NCBI GenBank assembly: GCA_900551295.1
Contig: URVJ01000005.1
Location: 48,549-112,548, forward strand
DNA length: 64,000 nt
DNA from: an uncultured Eubacteriales bacterium
GTDB lineage: Bacteria > Bacillota > Clostridia > Oscillospirales > CAG-382
Reading direction: 5' to 3'
Shown here: piece after piece, positions 1-8,597 of the stretch
Numbering within the stretch: position 1 is the first letter of the stretch
Layout of the letters: each line of letters opens with the position of its first letter
Program-made: the position numbers and the translations under genes
The notes under the pieces: model-generated
Database searches by the model: none
What the model was told of the DNA's origin: nothing
The model's input: only the letters and a program-made list of their open reading frames with translations

Positions 1-1
1 T

Positions 2-853
2 TTCAAGGTGGAGGCAAAGCGTTCGGATAAGAAATTTCCGCTTAAATCTCCTGAAATTGCTGCCGAGTGCGGCGGCGCGATACTTTCGGCGTGTCCGAAA
101 CTTGCGGTTGATGTAAAACAGCCGCAGAAAACCGTAAGGGTTGAGATAAGAAGCGAGTACGCATATATTCATCATAAGACATTTGAAGGCGCAGGCGGTA
201 TGCCTCTCGGAAGTGCAGGAAAGGGACTTCTTCTGCTGTCGGGCGGTATTGACAGCCCCGTTGCGGGATATATGTGCGCAAAGCGCGGCGTAACGCTTGA
301 GGCGCTGCACTTTGAAAGCTATCCTTATACAAGCACGCAGGCTCTCGAAAAGGTAGCCGAACTTGCAGGCGCTATGGAGGAATACTGCGGCAAAGTCAGA
401 CTTGAAGTTATAAGCGTTACCGAAATACAGGAACAAATCAAGAAAAACTGCCGAGAGGAATACTTTACGCTTATCTTGCGCAGATTTATGATGAAACTTG
501 CCGAGATGACGGCGCAACATTTCAAGTGCCGCGCCGTAATTACCGGTGAAAGCCTCGGACAGGTTGCAAGCCAGACCATGGGCGCGCTCTGCGTGACTGA
601 TCTTGCCGTTTCGACGCTCCCTGTATACAGACCGCTTATCGCAATGGATAAAGAGGATATAGTCAAAATATCCCGTAAGATCGGCACATTTGATATTTCC
701 ATACTGCCGTATGAGGACTGCTGCACGGTGTTTACACCCAAGCACCCCGTAACTAACCCTGTACTCGAAAATATACTAGCCGAAGAACAGAAACTCGATG
801 TGGAAGGGCTGCTTGAACGCGCATTCAGATCGAGAAAAGAAATAACCGAATAA
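2..853 (+). CDS. thiI: tRNA 4-thiouridine synthase ThiI, 5' end outside the window
   Basis: ThiI adenylates U8 of tRNA and transfers sulfur from a cysteine desulfurase persulfide. In many bacteria it also serves thiamine thiazole synthesis. The frame is open to the first base, so the gene is cut by the window edge. Family members are about 390-400 residues, so roughly 100 residues (NFLD and part of THUMP) are missing. The visible part keeps the end of THUMP (KSPEIA), the PP-loop ATP site SGGIDSPVAGY, and the late cysteine region PYEDCCTVF that matches the catalytic cysteine region of the family. There is no C-terminal rhodanese domain, as in most Firmicute ThiI. cinA follows 31 bp downstream, so the two are probably co-transcribed. 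Confidence 0.93.
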   Translation, partial: FKVEAKRSDKKFPLKSPEIAAECGGAILSACPKLAVDVKQPQKTVRVEIRSEYAYIHHKTFEGAGGMPLGSAGKGLLLLSGGIDSPVAGYMCAKRGVTLEALHFESYPYTSTQALEKVAELAGAMEEYCGKVRLEVISVTEIQEQIKKNCREEYFTLILRRFMMKLAEMTAQHFKCRAVITGESLGQVASQTMGALCVTDLAVSTLPVYRPLIAMDKEDIVKISRKIGTFDISILPYEDCCTVFTPKHPVTNPVLENILAEEQKLDVEGLLERAFRSRKEITE

Positions 854-884
854 TTTTATACTTATATAAAGAGGGTGCATCAGA

Positions 885-2132
885 TTGACCGCCGAAATTC
901 TCTGCGTCGGAACAGAACTGCTTATAGGAGATATAGTTAATACAAATGCCGCTTATATTTCAAAGGTGTTGTCTTATCACGGCATAGATGTGCTGCATCA
1001 TACCGTCTGCGGAGATAATTCAAAACGCCTTGAACAATGTTTTAAAACGGCACTTGAAAGAAACGATATAGTCGTAACCACAGGCGGACTCGGCCCGACG
1101 TATGATGACATAACAAAAAAAGTCTGCGCAGATACTATGATTCTTGAACTTGTAACCGATGAAAACATTGTAAAGGCGCTGAAAGACTATTTTGAGCGTT
1201 CGGGACGCGTTATGACGGAAAATAATCTGCTCCAGGCACTTGTTCCCGAAGGCGCAAAGGTTTTCCTTAATAACCACGGTACAGCGCCGGGACTTTGTAT
1301 TGAAAAGAACGGCAAAACCGTTGTAATGATGCCGGGACCTCCTCGCGAAATGAAACCTATGCTTGATGAGCAGATAATGCCGTATCTTTCAAAGTATACC
1401 GATCATGTGCTTTATTCTTCTAATATCAACATTTTCGGTATGGGTGAGTCGAGCGTAGATCAGAAACTGCATGAAATGATGCAAAGCTTTACAAACCCGA
1501 CGGTAGCTCCGTATATAGACGATGGGGAAGTGCGTCTGCGCGTTACGGCGAGCGCCGAAAACCCTGAAATGGCTCATGAACTTGTAAATGACGTTGTCAA
1601 GAAGATTTCGGACACACTCGGAAACTGTGTTTACGGCGTTGACAGCGGCGGACTTCAGTATACGCTTGTCGAAAAGCTGCGTGAAAAAAAACTTTCCGCA
1701 GCCTGTGCTGAATCTTGTACGGGAGGACTTCTGTCGTCCATGATAACCGACGTTCCGGGTTCAAGCGAGGTGTTCGGATACGGCGTATGTACGTATGCAA
1801 ATGAGGCAAAGATCAAACTTCTCGGCGTAAAACCCGAAACACTCGAAAAGTACGGCGCGGTTTCTGAACAGACTGCCTGCGAAATGGCAGACGGCGTAAG
1901 AAAACTTTCGGGCGCGGATATTGCGCTTTCTCTTACGGGGCTTGCAGGTCCCGGAGGAGCAGTGCCCGGTAAACCCGTCGGACTTGTCTGGCTCGGCGTA
2001 AGCACGGCGAAAAAGACGTATGCAAAAAAGCTTTTGCTTGCACAGCATAATAAACCCGACAGAGCGTTTATACGAAAACTTGCCGCAAAAAACGCACTAA
2101 AAACAGCGCTTGACGAAGCGTCGGAAATGTAA
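885..2132 (+). CDS. cinA: CinA: nicotinamide-nucleotide amidase / competence-damage protein
   Basis: At 415 residues this is normal for full-length CinA. The N-terminal half (about 1-170) is the MoaB/MogA-like fold with TGGLGPTYDD and MMPGPPREM. The C-terminal half (about 255-410) is the PncC-type NMN deamidase with AESCTGGLLSS and SLTGLAGPGG. In the family PncC recycles nicotinamide mononucleotide, and the N-terminal domain is an ADP-ribose pyrophosphatase in some members. The start is TTG at 885, seven bases after an AGAGGGTGC Shine-Dalgarno sequence. The next gene starts 9 bp after the stop, so it is translated as part of the thiI-cinA run. Confidence 0.93.
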   Translation: MTAEILCVGTELLIGDIVNTNAAYISKVLSYHGIDVLHHTVCGDNSKRLEQCFKTALERNDIVVTTGGLGPTYDDITKKVCADTMILELVTDENIVKALKDYFERSGRVMTENNLLQALVPEGAKVFLNNHGTAPGLCIEKNGKTVVMMPGPPREMKPMLDEQIMPYLSKYTDHVLYSSNINIFGMGESSVDQKLHEMMQSFTNPTVAPYIDDGEVRLRVTASAENPEMAHELVNDVVKKISDTLGNCVYGVDSGGLQYTLVEKLREKKLSAACAESCTGGLLSSMITDVPGSSEVFGYGVCTYANEAKIKLLGVKPETLEKYGAVSEQTACEMADGVRKLSGADIALSLTGLAGPGGAVPGKPVGLVWLGVSTAKKTYAKKLLLAQHNKPDRAFIRKLAAKNALKTALDEASEM

Positions 2133-2141
2133 GGAAAGACC

Positions 2142-3776
2142 ATGACGGAACTCACAAAAATGCTCTCGGAGCTTTCAAAACTCGATATAATCAAAATTAC
2201 GCTTTCCGATCCGCGAAAAAAAGACGCGGCAGGCGTTTTGAAATGTACCGTAAAACCTGTTGTGCTCAAAAACAGGCGTATGTTTCAGTTCGAGAGTTTT
2301 ACGCAAAAACAGGCTTTTCATAAGAACATAGCTCCCGAAGAAATTTGTGCAGAACTTGAAACTTTGCTTACGGATACTTTTCGTCAGGCTCAGATCTTTA
2401 CGCCGGAATATATTTACGGACTTAAAATTACATCAAAAGGAAAACTTCTTCATAACAGAACCGCGAATACCGCAAAGGTTAAGAGTTCTGCCGACAATGG
2501 CAATAACCGTGCAAAGAATTATATTATAGACATTGAAAACGCGCCGCCCGTGCTGCACGAACTCGGAATTATATCAAATGATGGTAAAATCGTAAGTTCA
2601 AAATATGATAAATTCCGTCAGATATGCCGATTTGCAGAGATAATTAACGACGCCGTGTCGGGTGATAAAAGAGAATGTTTCAATATTGTCGATTTCGGCT
2701 GCGGAAAGTCGTATCTTACATTTGTGGTTTATCATTACATCACGGAAATTCTCGGCGCAAAAGCAAAGATCACCGGGCTTGACTTAAAGAGCGACGTTAT
2801 CGAAAACTGTAATAAGCTTTCGGAAAAGTACGGCATTTCGGACAATGTAAAATTCCTTTGCATGGACGTAAAAGACTATATTCCCGATGATAAAGTCGAT
2901 ATGGTGATCGCACTTCATGCCTGCGACATTGCAACGGACTACGCGCTGTTCAACGCATATCTCTGGCAGGCGGATTATATTTTTTCAGCCCCATGCTGTC
3001 AGCATGAAATGAATTCCGTTATGAAAACTCAAAACTTTTCGCTGCTTTCGGACTACGGACTTCTAAAGGAGCGTTTCTGCGCACTGTCAACCGACGCGCT
3101 GCGCTGTAAAATTCTTACGTCGCTCGGATATAAGACGGATATACTGGAATTTGTGGATGCGGAAATATCACCTAAAAATCTGCTTATCCGTGCTGTCAGG
3201 ACTACAAAGATAACACGTGAAAAACGTGAGCTTATCCGCACACAGATAAAGACATTTGACAATGAGTTCACGCGGCCGCTTTGCCTTGAGAGAATGTCGG
3301 AGGAAAAATATAAGTCTGTGACCGGCAAAAGCTCCGATAAAATTCTGTTTCTCGAAACAGGCAAGGCGAGTATGCTCATAAAGGACGCAATGACCGTGAG
3401 AAAGGCTGTTTTCGGCAAAGAACAGAATTATATTTACGGCTCGTCGCGCGATAAGGACGACGAAACGGCATGGATTGCAAATATCTATGACGGTAATAAG
3501 ACCGTTTCAACTTCGCGTATGATTTTTACGGAAAATAAAAACGCAAGACTTCTCGGAAAAATCGCTGTTCTGCCCGAATACCGCAGCGAAGGACTCGGAA
3601 AGATCATGCTCACGGAGCTTATTTGCATCGCAAAATCGGAAAACGTCCGAATGCTCTATGTAAATGCGCAGACGCACGCGGTTCCGTTTTATAAAAAGCT
3701 CGGATTTGATGTCTGCGGAAATGAGTATGTCGAAGAAAATATTCCAATGGTAAAAATGCGTCTTGTACTTTCGTAA
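2142..3776 (+). CDS. SAM-dependent methyltransferase fused to a GNAT acetyltransferase
   Basis: This 544-residue protein has two parts. Residues about 120-360 form a class I methyltransferase of the Methyltransferase_32 (METTL25/TRM13-like) type, with the SAM-binding motif VDFGCGKSYLTF near 185, an acidic LDLKSDV strand end, and ALHACDIATD followed by SAPCCQHE, which is typical of that group. Residues about 390-544 form a GNAT domain with the acetyl-CoA loop LPEYRSEGLGKIM and FYKKLGF. The methyl acceptor and acetyl acceptor are unknown to me. The N-terminal 110 residues look like a conserved extra domain of these bacterial proteins. The gene starts 9 bp after cinA, after AAGGAAAG. No frameshift is seen across the fusion. 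Confidence 0.75.
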   Translation: MTELTKMLSELSKLDIIKITLSDPRKKDAAGVLKCTVKPVVLKNRRMFQFESFTQKQAFHKNIAPEEICAELETLLTDTFRQAQIFTPEYIYGLKITSKGKLLHNRTANTAKVKSSADNGNNRAKNYIIDIENAPPVLHELGIISNDGKIVSSKYDKFRQICRFAEIINDAVSGDKRECFNIVDFGCGKSYLTFVVYHYITEILGAKAKITGLDLKSDVIENCNKLSEKYGISDNVKFLCMDVKDYIPDDKVDMVIALHACDIATDYALFNAYLWQADYIFSAPCCQHEMNSVMKTQNFSLLSDYGLLKERFCALSTDALRCKILTSLGYKTDILEFVDAEISPKNLLIRAVRTTKITREKRELIRTQIKTFDNEFTRPLCLERMSEEKYKSVTGKSSDKILFLETGKASMLIKDAMTVRKAVFGKEQNYIYGSSRDKDDETAWIANIYDGNKTVSTSRMIFTENKNARLLGKIAVLPEYRSEGLGKIMLTELICIAKSENVRMLYVNAQTHAVPFYKKLGFDVCGNEYVEENIPMVKMRLVLS

Positions 3777-3814
3777 AAATGACGGAAAACACATATTTCA
3801 CAATAAAAAACACA

Positions 3815-3843
3815 TTGTAATACCGCTTCTTATATGCTAAAAT
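3815..3843 (+). promoter_or_regulatory. Sigma-A-type promoter of the GHL6-like gene
   Basis: TTGTAA (3815-3820), 17-bp spacer, TAAAAT (3838-3843). The ribosome binding site AAGGAG at 3863-3868 precedes the ATG at 3879. This marks the gene as a separate transcription unit from thiI-cinA. Confidence 0.7.
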
Positions 3844-3878
3844 ATACTAAAAATTAAGCTGTAAGGAGCGGTAAATTT

Positions 3879-5858
3879 ATGAGCGTTTTGCCTTCAAGAC
3901 AGGTTCATCTTGACTTTCACACTTCGGAAAAGATAGATAATATCGGAAGTAAATTTGATAAAAAGCAGTTTCAGGATTGTCTGAAAAAGGGACATATAAA
4001 TTCAATAACGGTGTTTGCAAAATGTCATCACGGAATGATGTACTATCCGTCAAAAACCGGAACAATGCATCCGGGACTGCACGGATTTGATCTGCTGTCG
4101 GCTGAGCTTGAAGCCTGCCGCGAAATCGGCGTTCATGCGCCGATATATATTTCCGCGGGATTCGATGTAGATTATCTTACAAAGCACCCCGAATGCAGAG
4201 CAATACCCAAGCCCGAAGAAACATATGTCAAATATCCGCCAATGGACGGTTTTAAGCTTATCTGCTATAATTCGCCGTACCTTGACGTGCTTGTTTCCCA
4301 GATTGAAGAGGTCGTTCACAAATTCAATCCCGAGGGCGTATTTCTCGATATATCCTCACCGAAAGTCTGCTACTGCCGTTATTGCAGAAAAATAATCGAG
4401 CAGCGCGGACTTGATCAGTCCGATCCGCAGAATTTCGTAGACCTTTCTATTGAAACATTTAAGAAGTATGCCGACAGAACAAACGCAGCCGTAAAGAGCG
4501 TAAATAAAAACACGCGTGTGTTCCATAACGGAAGCAACATCAGCGCGCGCAGACCCGAAGAGGCGTTCTATAATACGCACCTTGAGCTTGAAAGCTTGCC
4601 TACCGGCGGCTGGGGATATGACCATTTTCCGCGTTCGGCAAGGTATGCTGCAACCCTGGGACTTGAATATCTCGGCATGACCGGAAAATTCCATACAACA
4701 TGGGGTGAGTTCGGCGGCTTTAAACACCCGAATGCGCTTATATATGAGGTTGCGCTTTCAATGTCTTTCGGAGCAAAGTGCTCGATAGGCGATCAGATGC
4801 ACCCCTACGGATTTATGGATGAGGCAACATATTCGCTTATCGGAAAAGCTTATGAATATGGTGAAAAGATTGAGGAATACTGCCTTGATTCGGTTCAGAT
4901 GTACGATATAGGTGTTCTGCTGTCGGAAAGCTATGCGATCGGACCTTCGAAATCCTGGCGGAATAATCATGACATCGGTATCTGCCGTGTACTCAATGAG
5001 GGTAATTATCTTTACAGCCTGCTTGATAAAAACGCGTCGTTTGACGGTTTTAAGGTGCTTGTACTTCCCGACGATATAAGAATAACGCCCGAACTTAAAG
5101 AAAAGCTCGATAAATACCTTAAAAACGGCGGAAAACTTCTCTGTACGGGAAAATCCGGATTAAGTACAGAAAAAGATGAATTCCTGTTTGATTTCGGCGC
5201 TGAATATGCCGGCGAGTCGGAATATAATCCTACATATATCCGCCCCGAATTTTCACCGTTCGGACTTCCGTCGTCGTCTTTCGTAATATATGCAAAGTCT
5301 TATGTCATCGAGAAAACTCCCGAATGTACCGAGGTCTTTGCACACGCAAGAGATCCGTTCTTCAACAGAACTCCCGAGCATTTCTGTTCTCACAGACACG
5401 CGCCGTTTGTGGACTATGACAGAGGCCCCGGAATTACATTCGGCAAAGACGGAGCATATATAGCGTGGGATATGGCTGAAGAATACGCCGTTACAGGCTG
5501 TATGATCGCAAAAGAAACAATTATTCAGACGCTTGAAAAGCTCATAGGAAATGATAAAACGATATCTGTAAATCTTCCGTCTGCCGGCTTTTTGACACTG
5601 AATAAACAGGCTGAAAAGTCAAGATATGTTGCAAATCTTGTCTATGCGTCGCCTATCAAGCGCGGAAACGGCGTCGAGGTAATAGAGGAGCTTGTTGAGC
5701 TTCACGATATTGAAATTTCGATAAAGCTTCCCGAAAAGGTAAAGCGTGTCTACCGCGGAACGGATCGCAGCGAACTCGCCTTTACTCAGAATGACGGTGC
5801 GGTAAATGTAAAACTTGATAAATTTACCTGTCACGAATCTGTTGTTTTTGAAATTTAA
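3879..5858 (+). CDS. Putative glycoside hydrolase, GHL6-like with beta-galactosidase-type trimerisation domain
   Basis: This is a 659-residue protein. The first ~370 residues resemble the hypothetical glycosyl hydrolase 6 / alpha-L-fucosidase-like TIM barrels: HLDFHTSE at the start, GVHAPIYISAGFDVDY, and VFLDISSPKVCYCRYC with a likely catalytic acid region. Residues about 380-470 (VLLSESYAIG, KVLVLPDD, LKNGGKLLCTGKSG) fit the class I glutamine amidotransferase-like trimerisation domain of GH42-type enzymes. The last ~150 residues are beta-rich and end in a short Ig-like tail. There is no signal peptide, so it should act on imported sugars or glycosides in the cytoplasm. The substrate cannot be deduced. 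It has its own promoter and terminator and no transporter beside it. Confidence 0.65.
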   Translation: MSVLPSRQVHLDFHTSEKIDNIGSKFDKKQFQDCLKKGHINSITVFAKCHHGMMYYPSKTGTMHPGLHGFDLLSAELEACREIGVHAPIYISAGFDVDYLTKHPECRAIPKPEETYVKYPPMDGFKLICYNSPYLDVLVSQIEEVVHKFNPEGVFLDISSPKVCYCRYCRKIIEQRGLDQSDPQNFVDLSIETFKKYADRTNAAVKSVNKNTRVFHNGSNISARRPEEAFYNTHLELESLPTGGWGYDHFPRSARYAATLGLEYLGMTGKFHTTWGEFGGFKHPNALIYEVALSMSFGAKCSIGDQMHPYGFMDEATYSLIGKAYEYGEKIEEYCLDSVQMYDIGVLLSESYAIGPSKSWRNNHDIGICRVLNEGNYLYSLLDKNASFDGFKVLVLPDDIRITPELKEKLDKYLKNGGKLLCTGKSGLSTEKDEFLFDFGAEYAGESEYNPTYIRPEFSPFGLPSSSFVIYAKSYVIEKTPECTEVFAHARDPFFNRTPEHFCSHRHAPFVDYDRGPGITFGKDGAYIAWDMAEEYAVTGCMIAKETIIQTLEKLIGNDKTISVNLPSAGFLTLNKQAEKSRYVANLVYASPIKRGNGVEVIEELVELHDIEISIKLPEKVKRVYRGTDRSELAFTQNDGAVNVKLDKFTCHESVVFEI

Positions 5859-5875
5859 TTAATCTGCATTATATT

Positions 5876-5915
5876 GCACTCCGGGGACTGTATAGCGGTT
5901 TTCGGGGTGCTTTAT
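5876..5915 (+). terminator. Rho-independent terminator after the GHL6-like gene
   Basis: An eight-base stem GCACTCCG (5876-5883) pairs with CGGGGTGC (5903-5910), with one G-U pair, and is followed by TTTATTG. It lies 17 bp after the stop codon. Confidence 0.65.
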
Positions 5916-5950
5916 TGTTTATATATGCCTTACTTAAACAAAAAATGCTG

Positions 5951-5978
5951 TTGAGAAACTTTAAAATTGTAATATAAA
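5951..5978 (+). promoter_or_regulatory. Sigma-A-type promoter for the gene at 6038
   Basis: TTGAGA (5951-5956), 16-bp spacer, TATAAA (5973-5978). The predicted transcript has about 50 bases of leader before the ATG. Confidence 0.55.
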
Positions 5979-6037
5979 GAATTATTATGAAATTGTTTAA
6001 ATATAGCTTTTACTTATGAAAGAAGTGACAGCACCGT

Positions 6038-6772
6038 ATGGAAAAACGCAAAGCCCGCATATTAATATTGTCATTAGCTTTAATTGCCTTGCTAATCGCA
6101 GGCGCAGTTGTAATTAAACGAGTACATGAGAAGAAAATCTATGTCCAAAACAGAAATACCCTGCGTACGCTCCGGATTTTTTCACGTGATGATAACTGCA
6201 CAGAGCAATATGTAAACAGATATCAGGCATTAAGATTTGTTATGAGAACTGCGGGATTAAGAAACAGTACTGTGGAAATTTTTGACAATGTAAAATTTGC
6301 AGTTCCGCCCATAGTCGACGTTGACAAACCCGGTGTAAGACACGGGTATATATGCTCAGGTTACTTCAGCAAGGTAATTTTCGGAAAAGATTCTGGTAAA
6401 AACACTTTTGAACCGCTTGAGACTGCGACTGTAAAAAACTGTGCCGCATTTATTTCACGCTGCCTCGGAATTTTTTCGGCTGATGAAAACGAATTGTGGG
6501 AATTTGCAAAGAGTAAAGAAATTATCCGAGAATCCGACCGCTTTTATGATGCGCCCAATACTGAATTAACTCCCGAAATATTCTGTCTTTTGCTTGTCAG
6601 AATGTTGGATTGCGACAGATACTTATATTTTGCGGTGGCAAATCTTGACTACATCATGGACATAAATGATTCTATTCGGTTTGATGTAGAAGGAAGTATT
6701 ACTTACCGCGAATACGCGGAAGTTTTAAATCACAAAAGAAGAAATAGGTTTTCAAAATCGGGTTCGCGTTAA
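6038..6772 (+). CDS. Membrane-anchored protein with degenerate SLH-like repeats
   Basis: This is a 244-residue protein. Residues 8-27 are a single hydrophobic segment after a basic N-terminus, so the rest is probably outside the membrane. The body has the rhythm of S-layer homology repeats: TEQYVNRYQALRFVMRTAG, then PGVRHGYICSGYFS and FGKDSG, then TATVKNCAAFISRCLG. It also ends with an EFAKSKEIIRESD / TPEIFCLLLVRML unit. The usual conserved SLH residues are only partly present, so a cell-wall-binding role is an inference. It lacks a cleavable signal site. It stands alone, convergent with the RNA methyltransferase gene. I do not recognise a named family. Confidence 0.55.
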   Translation: MEKRKARILILSLALIALLIAGAVVIKRVHEKKIYVQNRNTLRTLRIFSRDDNCTEQYVNRYQALRFVMRTAGLRNSTVEIFDNVKFAVPPIVDVDKPGVRHGYICSGYFSKVIFGKDSGKNTFEPLETATVKNCAAFISRCLGIFSADENELWEFAKSKEIIRESDRFYDAPNTELTPEIFCLLLVRMLDCDRYLYFAVANLDYIMDINDSIRFDVEGSITYREYAEVLNHKRRNRFSKSGSR

Positions 6773-6843
6773 AGACAATCTGTTTGGCAGAATATGCAAA
6801 AAAATGAGCCGGGTTAAAAACCCCAAGCTCATAAAGAATACGT

Positions 6844-6886
6844 AAGTGACAGGGTGATGTACAATGTGCGTCACTTTTGTTTTTTG
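6844..6886 (+). terminator. Possible terminator after the gene at 6038
   Basis: AAGTGAC (6844-6850) pairs with GTCACTT (6870-6876) around a 19-base loop, followed by TTGTTTTTTG. The structure overlaps the stop codon of the opposite-strand methyltransferase. The long loop makes this weak. Confidence 0.35.
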
Positions 6887-7680
6887 TAGGCAATAAAACT
6901 TCCGAAAATCGCCGCGGCGGAGGCTGTCGGCAGAGAATATTTAGCGTTCTCATTTGAATAGGGAATGTGTACGACCGCGTCTGAATTTTCGTAAAACAGC
7001 TTTGAAATACCGCGTTTTTCACCGCCGATAAAAAGTATAAACGGATATTCCGGCTCAAATTCTCCTATCGGAACGGAATTTTGCGACAGCGCCGCACAGA
7101 CGATTTTTACGCCATTTGACTTTATAAGTTTCATCGCCTCGTCGTCATCGGGAGCGATTGTAATCTCGGATAACTCGCTTGCACCTGCCGAAGAACGGCA
7201 GACAGTACCTGACGCGGAAAGCCAGTTGCGTTTAGGAATTATAAAACCGTGCGCGCCGAATGCAAATAAATTTCTCACCGAATACCCGAAGTTGAACGGA
7301 TCTTCAACGCCGTCGAGATATACGGCATATGACCGCGCACTTTTCAAGCTGTTAAGGTATTCTTCAAATTCCGTATATGTCCGCACACCTGTAAACGCTA
7401 TAAAACCGCCGTGAGATGCGGATATGCCGTGCTGTTTGGCAATGGCGTCGATTTCTTCGCGTGAGAGCATAGTATAGGGCAAATTTTTCTCTTTCAGCAG
7501 CTTTAAAAAGTGCATGGCTTTGCGGTCACGTTTTTTTATCTTATCTGCGTCGCAGTAAATATTGAAAATTTCACGTTTTCCGGCATTGATTACTGCCTCT
7601 ATCGAGATTATTCCCTCAAAAACGGCTTTTTCGCCGCTGCTTTGGTATAAAGGCGCGGTATTTTCAAAATTATTGCTCAT
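6871..7680 (-). CDS. TrmH/SpoU-family RNA 2'-O-methyltransferase
   Basis: This protein is 269 residues when started at the ATG at 7680. It has an N-terminal substrate-binding part and a C-terminal SPOUT knot. The knot carries LDGVEDPFNFGYSVR (motif 1), FILFIGGEKRGISK (motif 2) and YSLPTASAAAIFGS (motif 3, slightly unusual because N-x-S-V is replaced). Such enzymes methylate rRNA or tRNA ribose, and the exact target cannot be read here. An in-frame extension to 7818 exists but lies inside the upstream MORN gene and has no homologous look. The start at 7680 overlaps the stop of that gene by 11 bases, which implies translational coupling. It is last in the parB operon. Confidence 0.8.
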   Translation of the reverse strand: MSNNFENTAPLYQSSGEKAVFEGIISIEAVINAGKREIFNIYCDADKIKKRDRKAMHFLKLLKEKNLPYTMLSREEIDAIAKQHGISASHGGFIAFTGVRTYTEFEEYLNSLKSARSYAVYLDGVEDPFNFGYSVRNLFAFGAHGFIIPKRNWLSASGTVCRSSAGASELSEITIAPDDDEAMKLIKSNGVKIVCAALSQNSVPIGEFEPEYPFILFIGGEKRGISKLFYENSDAVVHIPYSNENAKYSLPTASAAAIFGSFIAYKKQK

Positions 7681-8572
7681 TTGCGCCTGTGTTTTCCTTA
7701 GATGAATTGTCGGCAGTGCCGTTCTCGCCGTCCTGTGCGGTTTCGGCAATTGTGCCGTCCTTGAACAGTCCCGTATATGTGTTTCCGCCGGCAAAGTAAT
7801 ATGTTCCGTTGCCTTCAAGAACTCCGTTTACAAAACTGCCCTCGTATTTTTCACCGTTTGCCCATGAGTAAGTGCCTGTACCTGTTCTTGCGTCGCCTGA
7901 AAAATCGCCTTCGTATACGTCGCCGTTTGCAAATACCTGCTTGCAGCGTCCGTTATATACCGAGCCGTCCGAGAGATTTACCGATACGTTTCCCGTACCG
8001 TCGCGGCGGTCGTTTACGTATGTTCCGTAGTAATATGAGCCGTCGTTCCAGTGATATTCTCCTGCGCCGTTTTTCATGTTGTCCTTAAATTCGCCGTAGT
8101 ACCATGAACCGTCCGAAAAAGTGTATTTGCCGACACCGTTCATTCTGCCGTTTTCAACTTCTCCGTCGTAGACATCGCCCGACGCGTATTCGATAAGCGC
8201 GTGTCCTGTTCTTATATCGTCCTTGAAGTCGCCCGTGTAGACGTCTCCGCTGGATTTGTACGTGATTTTGCCCGCGCCTGTGCGGTTGATGCCGTCAAGC
8301 TGACCTTCGTAAACGTCGCCGTTTGAATATGTGATTTTTCCGTTTGCGCTGTCCTTGTCTTTTTTCAGCTTGCCTTTTGTACCGTCTGAATAGCTGAGCT
8401 TTCCGTTTGTTGGCTGACCGTTTACAGTCCAGCCAGAGAACTTAACATTGTCCTCTTTGACGTAGCGGTATCCGAGAGAATAGATTATAATTCCCGCGGC
8501 AGCGAGAAAAATAAGCGTTACAAGTATTACCCAAAGCAGGGGATTGGTGCGGTTTTTTGATCTTGCCGACAT
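7670..8572 (-). CDS. Membrane-anchored MORN-repeat protein
   Basis: This is a 300-residue protein. Residues about 13-33 are one hydrophobic anchor. From about residue 60 to 275 there are roughly nine MORN units with the YxGxFxxGxxxGxGxY pattern, for example GDVYEGQLDG, GDVYTGDFKDD, GSWYYGEFKDN, GSYYYGTYVND and GEKYEGSFVNG. The last 25 residues are a hydrophilic low-complexity tail. MORN repeats form extended beta-hairpin ladders that bind lipid or protein and give no enzyme activity, so the partner is unknown. The ribosome binding site is AGGAGG. It sits between a two-TM protein and the RNA methyltransferase in the parB operon. Confidence 0.85.
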   Translation of the reverse strand: MSARSKNRTNPLLWVILVTLIFLAAAGIIIYSLGYRYVKEDNVKFSGWTVNGQPTNGKLSYSDGTKGKLKKDKDSANGKITYSNGDVYEGQLDGINRTGAGKITYKSSGDVYTGDFKDDIRTGHALIEYASGDVYDGEVENGRMNGVGKYTFSDGSWYYGEFKDNMKNGAGEYHWNDGSYYYGTYVNDRRDGTGNVSVNLSDGSVYNGRCKQVFANGDVYEGDFSGDARTGTGTYSWANGEKYEGSFVNGVLEGNGTYYFAGGNTYTGLFKDGTIAETAQDGENGTADNSSKENTGANEQ

Positions 8573-8597
8573 TTATGATTCCTCCTAAAGAATGATT

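Noticed and set aside
1655..2269. 204-codon minus-strand frame opposite cinA
   Set aside because: Antisense shadow of the PncC domain, no family pattern.
7681..7818. N-terminal extension of the RNA methyltransferase
   Set aside because: It lies inside the MORN gene, has a His/Thr/Arg-rich non-conserved composition, and the ATG at 7680 fits translational coupling.
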